Shown here piece after piece: positions 35,247-43,945 of a stretch of DNA of 64,000 bases; within the stretch, counting starts at the first letter, position 1, and the number at the start of each line of letters is the position of its first letter. The notes under the pieces are model-generated. The model did not search any database. It saw nothing but the letters and a program-made list of their open reading frames with translations, and was not told where the DNA came from. The translations under genes were made by a program, and so were the position numbers. The DNA is from Streptomyces sp. B3I8 (GTDB lineage: Bacteria > Actinomycetota > Actinomycetes > Streptomycetales > Streptomycetaceae). Location: the NCBI RefSeq assembly GCF_030816915.1, contig NZ_JAUSYN010000002.1:3609501-3673500 (forward strand), in the 5' to 3' direction.

Positions 35247-35984
35247 ATGCGGTCTTTCGGTGTGCAGAGATTAGGGATGCCTGTGGGTGTGGTGCTGGCA
35301 GGACTCGGGGTCGCTATTTCGCCGAGCGCGGCCCAGGCTGCGGATGGTGTCACATCTGCTCAGATTGCCGCGTTCGAGACGGCAACGGCTGCGCAGTCCG
35401 ACCAGGGGGACGTGCAAGCTGCGCAAACATTGATCCAGTTCGAGGCCCTTTCCGATGAGGAAAAGGAGCGGTTCGTCAAGCTGATCAATGATCCAGATAT
35501 CTACAGGCAGATCTTTGAGGCTTCCGAGCGGGCCTCGGAGGCTGGGGCGCAGTCGCGTATCGCGCTTGCTGAGGGCGACGTGGTGGTCGAGGTGACAAGC
35601 GAGGAAGGTGTCACCGAGACCCCTGCTGCGGAGGACCAGGTTTCGGCTGCGGCCAGTACGGTGACACGGTGGGCCAGTCACACGCATACCGACAAACTTC
35701 TCGGCGTCAAGATTTCCGCGACTAAAGTGACGACGAACTACCAGACGAAGGGAAAGGACACGACCAAGGTTCTTCCGGGCACGGCCCAATCTTATGAGTA
35801 CATCCCTGGATGCTCGCTCAGTCACGGGGTGGTCGACGAGTGGATTTCGGCGGAGCCGGCGGATAACGCCCAGACTGAAACCATATGGACAGCCGACTGC
35901 GCGGGTAGTAGCTGGGACGGCCGTCAGCGTGTTTGGGGCGACTATCGCGGATACGTCGGTGGTTACATCAAGGTCTTCAATTAG
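35247..35984 (+). CDS. Secreted protein of unknown function
   Basis: A 245-residue protein with a signal peptide (MRSFGVQRLGMPVGVVLAGLGVAI, cleavage after AAQAA). The mature part has a helical acidic region (about 40-130: IAAFETATAAQSDQGDVQAAQ, LSDEEKERFVKLINDPDIYRQ) and a C-terminal beta-rich domain with two Cys (PGCSLSHG, TADCAGSSW). I do not recognise the family. GAGGGGGA precedes the ATG. Codons ending in A/T are much more frequent than in neighbouring genes, suggesting horizontal acquisition. Confidence 0.75.
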   Translation: MRSFGVQRLGMPVGVVLAGLGVAISPSAAQAADGVTSAQIAAFETATAAQSDQGDVQAAQTLIQFEALSDEEKERFVKLINDPDIYRQIFEASERASEAGAQSRIALAEGDVVVEVTSEEGVTETPAAEDQVSAAASTVTRWASHTHTDKLLGVKISATKVTTNYQTKGKDTTKVLPGTAQSYEYIPGCSLSHGVVDEWISAEPADNAQTETIWTADCAGSSWDGRQRVWGDYRGYVGGYIKVFN

Positions 35985-36058
35985 GGTGGATCACTCCGAC
36001 GGCCTGGCTCGCGTGGTGTTTATTTCGTAGGATTCCAGTCCTCGGCAAGGAGAATGCG

Positions 36059-36178
36059 ATGTTTTCGCAAGCTGGTGTCGCCCCGTTCGTCACGTTGATC
36101 GTCGTCCTGGTGATCGCGGCGGTGGCCGGGTACGGCTTCTGGGTGAAGAACCGCTCCCGCTCGAAGAGCGAGGACTGA
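36059..36178 (+). CDS. Small single-TM protein
   Basis: A 39-residue protein: a short polar start, one membrane helix (FVTLIVVLVIAAVAGYGFWV) and a basic tail NRSRSKSED. AAGGAG lies 8 bases before the ATG and a strong terminator follows 13 bases after the stop, which supports a genuine gene. Positive charges at the C-terminus suggest an N-out/C-in orientation. Function unknown. Confidence 0.65.
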   Translation: MFSQAGVAPFVTLIVVLVIAAVAGYGFWVKNRSRSKSED

Positions 36179-36191
36179 GGCGGATACGCAC

Positions 36192-36225
36192 GAGGCCGGT
36201 CGAACCTGACGGTTCGGCCGGCCTC
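36192..36225. terminator. Bidirectional terminator between small TM gene and metG
   Basis: A 15-bp stem with one mismatch (GAGGCCGGTCGAACC against 36211-36225) and a 4-base loop. Confidence 0.8.
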
Positions 36226-36247
36226 TGTGCTGTACGACCTGTCCGAC

Positions 36248-37864
36248 TTAGGCGGTCGGGGGCTCCTCCAGGCGGGGGAAGAGGACCGCGCCCTTGGTGA
36301 CCGTCGCGCCGGCGGGGAGGCGGCCCCAGTCGGCGGCGTCCTGGACGCGCTGGTCGGCGAGGGCGCCCAGGGACGGTTCCGCGCCCAGGGACTCCCAGAG
36401 CTTCTGGCTGGTGTCGGGCATGATCGGGTTCAGGAGGACGGCCATGGCGCGGAGCGACTCCGCGGCCGTGTAGAGGATCGTGGCCAGGCGGGCCCGGCCC
36501 TCGTCGCTCTTGTCCTTGGCGACCTTCCACGGTTCCTGTTCCGTGAGGTAGCCGTTGACCTGCTTGACGAAGTCGAAGACCGCCAGGATGCCGCCCTGGA
36601 AGTCCAGTTCCTCGCCGATCTTCCGGTCCGCCGTCGCGACCGTCTTCGCCAGGCCGGCGTGGACCGCCGCCTCCGCCTCGCCGTCGGCCGTGGCCGCCGG
36701 CAGTTCGCCGCCGAAGTACTTGCCGACCATCGCCGCCACGCGGGACGCCAGGTTGCCGTAGTCGTTCGCCAGCTCGCTCGTGTAGCGGGCGGAGAAGTCC
36801 TCCCACGAGAAGCTGCCGTCCTGGCCGAAGGCGATGGCACGCAGGAAGTACCACCGGTACGCGTCCACGCCGAAGTGCGTGGTCAGGTCCTGCGGCTTGA
36901 TGCCGGTCAGGTTCGACTTCGACATCTTCTCGCCGCCGACCATCAGCCAGCCGTTGGCCGCGACCTTGCCCGGCAGCGGCAGGCCCTGCGCCAGCAGCAT
37001 CGCCGGCCAGATCACCGCGTGGAAGCGCAGGATGTCCTTGCCGACCAGGTGCACGTCGGCCGGGAACGTCTCCTCGAACTTCTGCTCGTTCTCGTTGTAG
37101 CCGACCGCCGTGGCGTAGTTCAGCAGCGCGTCGACCCACACGTAGATGACGTGCTTCTCGTCCCAGGGGATCGGGATGCCCCAGTCGAAGGTCGAGCGGG
37201 AGATGGACAGGTCCTGGAGGCCCTGGCGGACGAAGTTCACGACCTCGTTGCGCGCGGACTCCGGCTGGACGAAGCCGGGGTTGGCCTCGTAGTACGCGAG
37301 GAGCTTGTCGGTGTAGTCGCTCAGGCGGAAGAAGTAGTTCTCCTCGCTGAGGATCTCCACCGGCTTCTTGTGGATCGGGCACAGCTTCTGGCCCTCGAAC
37401 TCGCCCTCGCCGTCGAGCAGTTCGCCGGGGAGCTTGTACTCCTCGCAGCCCACGCAGTACGGGCCCTCGTAGCCGCCCTTGTAGATCTCGCCCTTGTCGT
37501 ACAGGTCCTGCACGAACTCCTGGACGCGGTCGGTGTGCCGCTTCTGCGTGGTGCGGATGAAGTCGTCGTTCGCGATGTCCAGGTGCTCCCACAGGGGTTC
37601 CCAGGACTCCGTGACGAGCTTGTCGGCCCAGGCCTGCGGGGTGACCCCGTTCGCCTCGGCCGTGCGCATGATCTTCTGACCGTGCTCGTCCGTGCCGGTG
37701 AGGTACCACACCTTCTCGCCGCGCTGACGGTGCCAGCGGGTGAGCACGTCGCCTGCGACGGTCGTGTAGGCGTGGCCCAGGTGAGGAGCGTCGTTGACGT
37801 AGTAGATGGGGGTCGAGACGTAGTACGCCTTCGCCCCCTGCTTCTCGGATCCAGTGGCCGCCAT
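36248..37864 (-). CDS. metG: Methionyl-tRNA synthetase
   Basis: A 538-residue class Ia synthetase that charges tRNA-Met. The HIGH-type motif is HLGHAYT near residue 28, zinc-finger cysteines appear as YCVGCEEY and KLCPIHKK, and the signature loop is KMSKS (residues about 316-320). The anticodon-binding helical domain follows (DYGNLASRVAAMVGKY). There is no C-terminal tRNA-binding extension, as in the shorter bacterial form. Preceded on the same strand by a VWA protein gene but separated from it by a terminator. Confidence 0.97.
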   Translation of the reverse strand: MAATGSEKQGAKAYYVSTPIYYVNDAPHLGHAYTTVAGDVLTRWHRQRGEKVWYLTGTDEHGQKIMRTAEANGVTPQAWADKLVTESWEPLWEHLDIANDDFIRTTQKRHTDRVQEFVQDLYDKGEIYKGGYEGPYCVGCEEYKLPGELLDGEGEFEGQKLCPIHKKPVEILSEENYFFRLSDYTDKLLAYYEANPGFVQPESARNEVVNFVRQGLQDLSISRSTFDWGIPIPWDEKHVIYVWVDALLNYATAVGYNENEQKFEETFPADVHLVGKDILRFHAVIWPAMLLAQGLPLPGKVAANGWLMVGGEKMSKSNLTGIKPQDLTTHFGVDAYRWYFLRAIAFGQDGSFSWEDFSARYTSELANDYGNLASRVAAMVGKYFGGELPAATADGEAEAAVHAGLAKTVATADRKIGEELDFQGGILAVFDFVKQVNGYLTEQEPWKVAKDKSDEGRARLATILYTAAESLRAMAVLLNPIMPDTSQKLWESLGAEPSLGALADQRVQDAADWGRLPAGATVTKGAVLFPRLEEPPTA

Positions 37865-37907
37865 GGTCGAAATCCTACTGGTCCGGAGATGGTGGCTTCA
37901 CATGCGT

Positions 37908-37951
37908 TTCGGGGCGGGCGGTGCGGGGTATCCCGCGCCGCCCGCCCCGAA
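37908..37951 (-). terminator. Hairpin terminator after VWA gene
   Basis: Arms GGGGCGGGCGGTGCGGG and CCCGCGCCGCCCGCCCC pair with one mismatch (17 bp) around a 4-base loop, between the VWA gene stop and the metG start. Confidence 0.75.
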
Positions 37952-37969
37952 GGCCGGAGGGTGGTGGGG

Positions 37970-39481
37970 CTACGGGCGCCAGGACGCCAGTACGCCCTCG
38001 TAGAGTTCCTTGTCGGTGAGCTCGCGGGGGGTGGGGCCCGCGTGGAAGAAGGAGGTGTTCTCCGTCTTCAGCTTGCGGAGGTAGTCGAACGCCTTGTTGT
38101 CCTGCTCGCCGAACGCGACGAAGGAGAAGAAGACCTCCGGGTGCTTCGCCGCCGCGTCCTTCAGGGCCTGCGTGGCGGGGGTCTTCGCGTCGGGGGCGCC
38201 GTCCGTCTGGAAGATCACCAGGGCGGGGGTGCCGGGTGCCTCCTCGGCGTGCCGGGCGAGGACCGCCTCCACGGCGGCGTGGTAGCTCGTACGGCCCATG
38301 CGGCCGAGGCCCGCGTGCAGTTCGTCGACCTTGTTCTCGTGCGCGGCGAGGGTCAGTTCGCCGGTGCCGTCCAGTTCGGTGGAGAAGAACGTGACGTGGA
38401 CGGTGGCCTCGGGGTCCAGGTGGGCGGCGAGGGCGAGGGTCTGCTCGCCGAGGGCCTGCGCGGAGCCGTCCTTGTAGTACGGGCGCATGGAGGCGGAGCG
38501 GTCCAGGACGAGGTGGACCTTGGCGCGGGTGCCGGTGAGGTCGTGTGCGCGCAGGGCCGTGCCGGCGGCCTTGTAGGCGGTGGTGAGGCCGGGGGCGTCC
38601 GTGCGGATGCGCGACGCGGGTGTCGCGGGGTTCCCCTGTGGGGCTTCCGGTGCGTCGGCGGACGCAGGTTCGGGGGCGGGGTCCGGCGCGGGGGTGGGAG
38701 TGGGCTCCGGCGCGGGGGTCGGCTCCGGGGCCGGTTCCACAGTCGCCTCGGGCGCGGGGGCCGCCGCCTCGGCGGGCTCCTCGGGTGCCTGGGGCTCCTC
38801 CGCCGTGGCGGGCTCCTCGGACGCCGGCTCCTCGGTGGGGGCCGGCTCCTCGGCGGTCACCGGTTCCGGTTCCACCGGTTTCTCCGACGGCGCGGGTTCC
38901 GGCTCCGCCGCCGGCTCCTCGGCCGCCGCCGGTTCCGGCGTCGGCTCGGCGGCCGGGGCCTGCTCGGCCGAAGACGCCGGGGTCTCCTCGACCACCGGTG
39001 CGGACACCGCCTCGGGTGCGGTCACCGCCTCGGGTGCGGTCACCGCCTCGGCCGTCGGCTCCGCCGTCACCGTCGGTTCCGCCGTCACCGTCGGTTCCGC
39101 CGTCACCGTCGGTTCCGCCTCGGGCGCTGGCTCCGCCTCGGGCGTCGGCTCGTCCGCCGGCTTCGTCGGTGCGGGGACCGTGATGTTGTCGAACGCCGCC
39201 GACACCAGGTCGTGTTCGTCGCGGCTCTCGCGGCTCTCCTGGCGCGGGTCGGGAACGTGCGCCGTCGCAGCCGGCGCCGGAGCCGGGGTCGGTTCCGTCG
39301 CCGGGGACGGGACCTTCGGCGCCGGGGCCCGCTCCTCGGGGGCCGCCGCGGCGGGCTCCTCCACCGGTGCCGTCTCCTGCGCGGGCAGCCGCTCCGGCTG
39401 CGCCGTCACGCTCTCCGTCCCGTCGCCGCGCTCCTTGCGTGAGCGGCCGAACGCATTCCGCAGAAGAGTGAGAAGTCCCAT
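37970..39481 (-). CDS. VWA-domain protein with Pro/Glu/Ala-rich N-terminal half
   Basis: A 503-residue cytoplasmic protein. Residues about 20-310 are low complexity (Glu/Pro/Ala), including three exact copies of EPTVTA followed by EAVTAPEAVTAPEAV. A von Willebrand A domain (about 318-500) carries the MIDAS motif DRSAS near residue 327 in HLVLDRSASMRPYY, of the TerY-like type. GAAGGG lies upstream of the chosen ATG. The charged linker may hold partners; no MoxR or Ter genes are adjacent. Confidence 0.8.
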   Translation of the reverse strand: MGLLTLLRNAFGRSRKERGDGTESVTAQPERLPAQETAPVEEPAAAAPEERAPAPKVPSPATEPTPAPAPAATAHVPDPRQESRESRDEHDLVSAAFDNITVPAPTKPADEPTPEAEPAPEAEPTVTAEPTVTAEPTVTAEPTAEAVTAPEAVTAPEAVSAPVVEETPASSAEQAPAAEPTPEPAAAEEPAAEPEPAPSEKPVEPEPVTAEEPAPTEEPASEEPATAEEPQAPEEPAEAAAPAPEATVEPAPEPTPAPEPTPTPAPDPAPEPASADAPEAPQGNPATPASRIRTDAPGLTTAYKAAGTALRAHDLTGTRAKVHLVLDRSASMRPYYKDGSAQALGEQTLALAAHLDPEATVHVTFFSTELDGTGELTLAAHENKVDELHAGLGRMGRTSYHAAVEAVLARHAEEAPGTPALVIFQTDGAPDAKTPATQALKDAAAKHPEVFFSFVAFGEQDNKAFDYLRKLKTENTSFFHAGPTPRELTDKELYEGVLASWRP

Positions 39482-39947
39482 GAGCGCAACCCTTCGCATG
39501 AGGTGAGGCCCGTCAATCCCTGGCCAGGACGGACACGTAAGGTTAGCGGTCACGGCTGGTGATCTTCGGCAGGGTACGACGAGCGGACCCGCCGCGCTGC
39601 CCCGGAACACCGTACGGGCGACAGTGCGTTCGTCCCATCGCCGTACGGCCACCGTGCGTTCGGCCGGCGTTCGGGTCAGCGTCCCACTCCCGTACGCGCG
39701 CCCCCTTCGCCCTCCGCGCCACCCGGCCGTCGCCCCCGGGGTCCGGTCCGAGCCGGCCAGTGACCGGATGACGAAGCCGCCCGGGGCGAGGGAGACGAGT
39801 GCCCGGACGGGGGCGCCTCCCCCGGCTCGGCGTTCCCGCGGCCGATCGGCCGATCGGGTGGATGCCTTCACCGGCAGCTTCGCCCGGACGGGGGAGGCAC
39901 GCGCGGGTGCGGGGCCGGACGGGTGACGTACGGGTGGCGTCGAGCGG
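39482..39947. other. Intergenic region, no gene seen
   Basis: These 466 bases lie upstream of the VWA gene and downstream of an XRE gene, both on the minus strand. It contains imperfect copies of GCCGTACGGCCACCGTGCGTTCG-like sequence (39609-39670; shorter shared core CCGTACGG) and AAGGTTAGCG near 39540, likely part of the VWA promoter. No reading frame here has a ribosome-binding site or recognisable domain. Confidence 0.4.
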
Positions 39948-40790
39948 CTACTCGACCAGGGCCGCGGTGGTGCCCAGCGCGGCCGCGAGGCGTGCGGCGT
40001 CCCGGGTGCCGGGTTCGGCCGTGTAGACGGTGATACGCGTGTCGTCGAGCGCGTCCAGGAGCGTGTCGCAGTCGAGCGTCATCCGGCCGGCCTCGGGGTG
40101 CTCCACGGTCTTGCGCCGCGACGGGCTCGGCAGCGGCGGCGGAACGTCGGCGTCCCACAGCTCCGTGAAGCGCGGGGCGGCCTCCGCGAGCGCCCCGACG
40201 AGCCGGCGCAGCGCCCGGTCGGCCGGGTAGCGCAGGACGGTCAGCCGCAGGTCGGCGACGAGCCGGGCCTCGTGGTCGGCCTGCTCCCGAGCGGTGTGCA
40301 CGACCCGGCCCGCGGGCCCGGCGAGCGTGCGCCAGACCGCGTTGCGCTCGATGCCGCGCCAGTGCGACGTCGGGCCCATCAGCGCCTCGTACGGCTCGTT
40401 GGCGAGGACGAGGTTCCAGCTCGCGTCGTACACGACGACCGGGGTGTGCGCGAGGCGGTCGAGCAGCCGGCGCACGCTCGGCGCGAGACGCGCGGGGACG
40501 ACCTCGGGGCCGGGGACGGTGTGCCCGGCCAGCCGGTACAGCAGGTCCCGCTCCGGTGCCGACACGCGCAGCGCCCGCGCGAGCGCCTCGACCACCTGGG
40601 CGGAGGGGGCGGTGGCCCGGCCCTGTTCGAGCCGGGTCAGGTAGTCCGCCGAGACCCCGGCGAGCGCGGCGAGCTCCTCCCGGCGCAGCCCCGGTGCCCG
40701 CCGGCGCCGGCCGACCGGGACGCCCGCGTCCTGTGGTGCGACGCGTTCGCGCCAGCGGCGTACCGTCCGGCCGAAATCCCACGTCTGCAT
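39948..40790 (-). CDS. XRE-family regulator with MmyB-like ligand domain
   Basis: A 280-residue regulator: helix-turn-helix (about 30-85; LRREELAALAGVSADYLTRLEQGRA) followed by the MmyB-like PAS-related domain (about 105-270; VVYDASWNLVLANEPYEALMG). The family commonly represses an adjacent divergent oxidoreductase gene, here the SDR at 40894. A 31-bp inverted repeat in the shared promoter region is the probable operator. A substantial linker rich in Arg precedes the helix-turn-helix. Confidence 0.88.
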   Translation of the reverse strand: MQTWDFGRTVRRWRERVAPQDAGVPVGRRRRAPGLRREELAALAGVSADYLTRLEQGRATAPSAQVVEALARALRVSAPERDLLYRLAGHTVPGPEVVPARLAPSVRRLLDRLAHTPVVVYDASWNLVLANEPYEALMGPTSHWRGIERNAVWRTLAGPAGRVVHTAREQADHEARLVADLRLTVLRYPADRALRRLVGALAEAAPRFTELWDADVPPPLPSPSRRKTVEHPEAGRMTLDCDTLLDALDDTRITVYTAEPGTRDAARLAAALGTTAALVE

Positions 40791-40818
40791 GGTTCCAGTG
40801 TGCCTGGGGCGCCGTGGC

Positions 40819-40849
40819 GTTGTCCTGGCCCCGGCAGACCCAGGACAAC
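40819..40849. promoter_or_regulatory. Inverted-repeat operator between XRE and SDR genes
   Basis: GTTGTCCTGG and CCAGGACAAC form perfect 10-bp arms with an 11-base spacer, midway between the divergent XRE and SDR starts. Confidence 0.65.
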
Positions 40850-40893
40850 GGGACGGCTGGCTGGGCACCGCGCCGTGACCGAGGGTCGGCACC

Positions 40894-41850
40894 ATGACCA
40901 CCACCGAATCCGGCATCGGCTCCGGAACCGTACTGATCACCGGCCCCACCCGGGGCCTGGGCCGGTCCGCCGTCCTCGCGATGGCCGGCCGGCCCCCGGC
41001 CGAGCGCCCCGACCTGCTGCTGGTGGGCCGCGCCGGCGCGGACCTCACCCGGGTCGCCGACGAGGCGCGCGCCCTGGGCGCGAGGGTCCACGAGATCGGC
41101 TGCGACCTGGCCCGGCTCACCGACGTCCGGGCCGCCGCGACGGCCGCCCGCGACCTGCTCGACGCCGGGGCGGTACGGCCGCTGCGCGCACTCGTCGCCA
41201 ACGCCGGCATCATGTCGACCGACATCCGCACCCCGTCCGCCGACGGCCACGAGCTGACGTTCGCCGTCAACCACCTCGCCCACGCCCTGCTCATCGGCGA
41301 ACTGCTCGACTCGCTCACCGCGCCCGCCCGGATCGTCCTGCTCGGCTCGAACGTCTACAGCGCCAATGTCTGGCGGAAGCTGATGGGCGTTCCCGAGGCC
41401 AGGTGGCGAGATCCGCTGGAGGTCGCCCGGCCCGCCACCGGCGGGAAGAACCCGGGTTTCACCGCGTCCGGCGTCGCCTACGCCGACTCGAAGCTGGCGA
41501 TCCTTTACTACGCCCACGAGCTCCAGCGCCGTGCCGCGCCCGGCGTGCACGTCCTCGTGTTCGAGCCGGGGTGGATGCCCGGCAGCGGGCTGGGCCGGGG
41601 CGCGCCCGCCGCATTCCAGGCGATGGGGCGGGGGCTGGCCCGGCTGCCCGGCGTCTCCACCCCGGAGCGGTCCGGCCCGGCGCTGGCCTCGGTCGTGCTC
41701 GACGACCGGTGGGCGGGGCTGCGCGACGGCGCGTTCGTGGTGAAGACCAAGGTGACCGAGGTACGGCCGGTCGCCCACGACCGGGACCGCGAGGGACGGT
41801 TGTGGGCGGCGACCGAGCAGCTCCTCGAAGGGGTGCGGTCCAGGGGCTGA
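40894..41850 (+). CDS. Short-chain dehydrogenase/reductase
   Basis: A 318-residue NAD(P)-dependent oxidoreductase of the retinol-dehydrogenase-like SDR group: coenzyme-binding TGPTRGLG near residue 16, NAG in VANAGIMS, a Ser in LLGSNVYS and catalytic Y-x-x-x-K in YADSKLA. The substrate is unknown. It is divergent from the XRE-MmyB regulator, a common pairing, and probably controlled by it through the inverted repeat at 40819-40849. Confidence 0.9.
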   Translation: MTTTESGIGSGTVLITGPTRGLGRSAVLAMAGRPPAERPDLLLVGRAGADLTRVADEARALGARVHEIGCDLARLTDVRAAATAARDLLDAGAVRPLRALVANAGIMSTDIRTPSADGHELTFAVNHLAHALLIGELLDSLTAPARIVLLGSNVYSANVWRKLMGVPEARWRDPLEVARPATGGKNPGFTASGVAYADSKLAILYYAHELQRRAAPGVHVLVFEPGWMPGSGLGRGAPAAFQAMGRGLARLPGVSTPERSGPALASVVLDDRWAGLRDGAFVVKTKVTEVRPVAHDRDREGRLWAATEQLLEGVRSRG

Positions 41851-41876
41851 GGGGCAGGGGCCGACGGCCCGGGTGT

Positions 41877-42665
41877 TCAGAGGCCGGACGTGAGGAGGAA
41901 TCTCCCCAGGGCGGCGTCGAACAGCTCGGGGCGCTCCAGGTTGGGGAGGTGGGCGGCTCCCTCGACGACCTCCAGGGTCGAGTCGGGCAGTGCCGCGTGC
42001 ATCGCCCGCGCGTCGGAGACCGGGGTGAACTCGTCGTCGGCGCCGACCACGACGAGGGCCGGCACGGTGAGCCGGGTGAGCAGCTCGCGGTAGTCGGGGC
42101 GCAGCGCCCGTCCCCGCAGGGCCGCCGCGGCGCCCCTCGGGTCGGTCCCGGTCATCATGCGGCGCACGTGCGCGGCGACCTCGGGGTCCGCGTACGGCGC
42201 GACCATCTTGTACAGCACCTCGTCGGCGTACCCGCCCATGCCCTCGCGCAGCAGACGGTCGGCCATGGCGTTGCGGGCCTCGCGGCCGGCCTCCGTCTCG
42301 GCGGCGGGGAAGGTGTCGGCGAGGACGACACCGGCGATCCGGTCCGGGAAGCGGGCGCAGCACTCCATGACGATCTGGCCGCCCATGGAGAGACCGCCGA
42401 GCACGCAGCGTTCGATGCCGAGGTGGTCGAGGAGGGCGGCGATGTCGTCGGCGAAGACGGACAGCGGGGTGACGGCGTCGGCGTCCGGCACGGGGGAGGC
42501 GCCGTAGCCGCGCAGGTCCGGGGCGACGACCCGGCGGGTGGCGGAGAACGCGGCGAGCTGCGGGGCCCACATGCCGCGGTCGAAGGGATGACCGTGGACC
42601 AGGACGAGAGGAAGGGCATCGTCGCCGGAGCGGCCGGTGTCCTCGTGCGCGAGGTACGGGAGCAT
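41877..42665 (-). CDS. Alpha/beta hydrolase (serine type)
   Basis: A 262-residue cytosolic hydrolase with oxyanion region VLVHGHPFDRGMW, nucleophile S93 in GLSMGGQ, acid Asp in VVGADDEFTP and base His in GAAHLPN. The arrangement is that of lactonase/esterase enzymes such as 3-oxoadipate enol-lactonase-like proteins; the substrate is unknown. It is convergent with the SDR gene, 26 bases apart. Confidence 0.9.
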   Translation of the reverse strand: MLPYLAHEDTGRSGDDALPLVLVHGHPFDRGMWAPQLAAFSATRRVVAPDLRGYGASPVPDADAVTPLSVFADDIAALLDHLGIERCVLGGLSMGGQIVMECCARFPDRIAGVVLADTFPAAETEAGREARNAMADRLLREGMGGYADEVLYKMVAPYADPEVAAHVRRMMTGTDPRGAAAALRGRALRPDYRELLTRLTVPALVVVGADDEFTPVSDARAMHAALPDSTLEVVEGAAHLPNLERPELFDAALGRFLLTSGL

Positions 42666-42714
42666 GGCCCGACTGTAGGGCCTGGGCCCTGAGACCTGAT
42701 CCGAACGACAGTTC

Positions 42715-43650
42715 CTACGGTCGGACCGGGGCCCGCGTCGGCGGATTGGCCGGAACCGGCTGCGCGGACGCGACGGGTGCTGTGGACGCGGGGGGTGCCT
42801 GCCGGCGACGGGCGTGACGGCCTGTGAGCCAGGCAGCCGCGGCGACGGTGAGGCCGGCGGCCAGCAAGGCCCAGGAGACCGTGCGCAGGGTCTCGGTGAG
42901 CGTGTCGTAGACCGCGCCTGCCGCCGGCTCCGAGACGTCGTCCGGGAGGCCGGAGAGGGTCAGCAGACGGCCGACGAGGACGGCGAGCGCCAGCAGCGCG
43001 GCACCGAGGGCGGTGCCGAGCCCCATCGCGATCACCGCGCGACGCCGGGACACCGCGACGACGATGCCCGCGGCGGCGCACGCCAAGGTGGCCAGCGGCA
43101 GCCAGAAACCGGCGAACTCGAGCACGTGGAACCCCTTCCGGAACGTGGTCAGGCGGTCGGCGGGAAGCAGGGTGATACGGGTGTGTGCGACGGGGATGCG
43201 TTCCGCGAACGGGACGTGGTCGTCGACGAGCCGCTCCTTCAGCCGCCGGGTGGCGGGGGCGAGGTCGAGGGTGACGGGGGCGGTCCGGCCCCCGTCGTCG
43301 CGCAGGGCGCGCAGCACGGCGTCGTGCGCCGCGAGGTTGGCGGTGCCCCAGGCGGAACGGAACGCCTCGGTGCCGGTGAAGGACCGGACGGCGTCGTGCA
43401 CGTAGGTGTGCACGGGGTCGCGCAGCGGGGGCCCCACGTCGATCTCCCGCATGATGTCGTCGGTGACGGCCGCGGCGATGGCGTCGCGGACCTCGGCGTC
43501 GGTGGCCAGCGGCGCCGTCGTGGCGGCGTAGCGGGCGGTGTCCCCGATGCCGTGGGTGGCCCAGACCGCGAGGACGGCCAGGGGGGCGAGCAGGCACGCG
43601 GTGACGAGGAGGACGGCGGCAACCGGCTGTCGGGCGGAACGGCGGGACAC
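42715..43650 (-). CDS. Integral membrane protein of unknown function
   Basis: A 311-residue protein with an N-terminal TM helix (about 8-30; VAAVLLVTACLLAPLAVLAVWA), a large extracytoplasmic loop of about 150 residues, and three C-terminal TM helices (GFWLPLATLACAAAGIVVAV, LGTALGAALLALAVLVG, SWALLAAGLTVAAAAWL), ending in a Pro/Ala cytoplasmic tail. I do not recognise a named family beyond streptomycete membrane proteins of this topology. The GTG start at 43650 is inferred from topology. It is divergent from the caspase-locus genes, with about 300 bases between. Confidence 0.75.
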   Translation of the reverse strand: MSRRSARQPVAAVLLVTACLLAPLAVLAVWATHGIGDTARYAATTAPLATDAEVRDAIAAAVTDDIMREIDVGPPLRDPVHTYVHDAVRSFTGTEAFRSAWGTANLAAHDAVLRALRDDGGRTAPVTLDLAPATRRLKERLVDDHVPFAERIPVAHTRITLLPADRLTTFRKGFHVLEFAGFWLPLATLACAAAGIVVAVSRRRAVIAMGLGTALGAALLALAVLVGRLLTLSGLPDDVSEPAAGAVYDTLTETLRTVSWALLAAGLTVAAAAWLTGRHARRRQAPPASTAPVASAQPVPANPPTRAPVRP

Positions 43651-43945
43651 GGGTCCAGCGAAGCGGAGCGGGGGACGGGCGGCGAGCGGGGCGGGGCCGA
43701 TCGGGGGGACGGGCGGCGAGTGGGAACGGCCGAGCGGGGCGGGCGGGTGGCGGGCGGTGACGGCCGAGGAAGGTGGACGCGGTGGTCCGACGGCGGTCGT
43801 GGCACCGGATGTTCGTGGGCCCGACGCCCCCGCGCGGGCCCGCAGCGGGTTACGGTGCTGGACGGACGTACGTGCACCTGCGTGACCGACGCATCCGGGC
43901 GCACGCGTCCCGCGCTCGGACACATGCGACAAGGGGGAGGGAACG

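Noticed and set aside
35129..35458. Cys-rich open frame before the secreted protein gene
   Set aside because: No ribosome-binding site, no recognisable domain, and it overlaps the better supported gene with signal peptide.
39559..39926. Arg/Pro-rich open frames in the 39.5-39.9 kb gap
   Set aside because: Composition is that of GC-rich non-coding DNA; no start signal or conserved motif.
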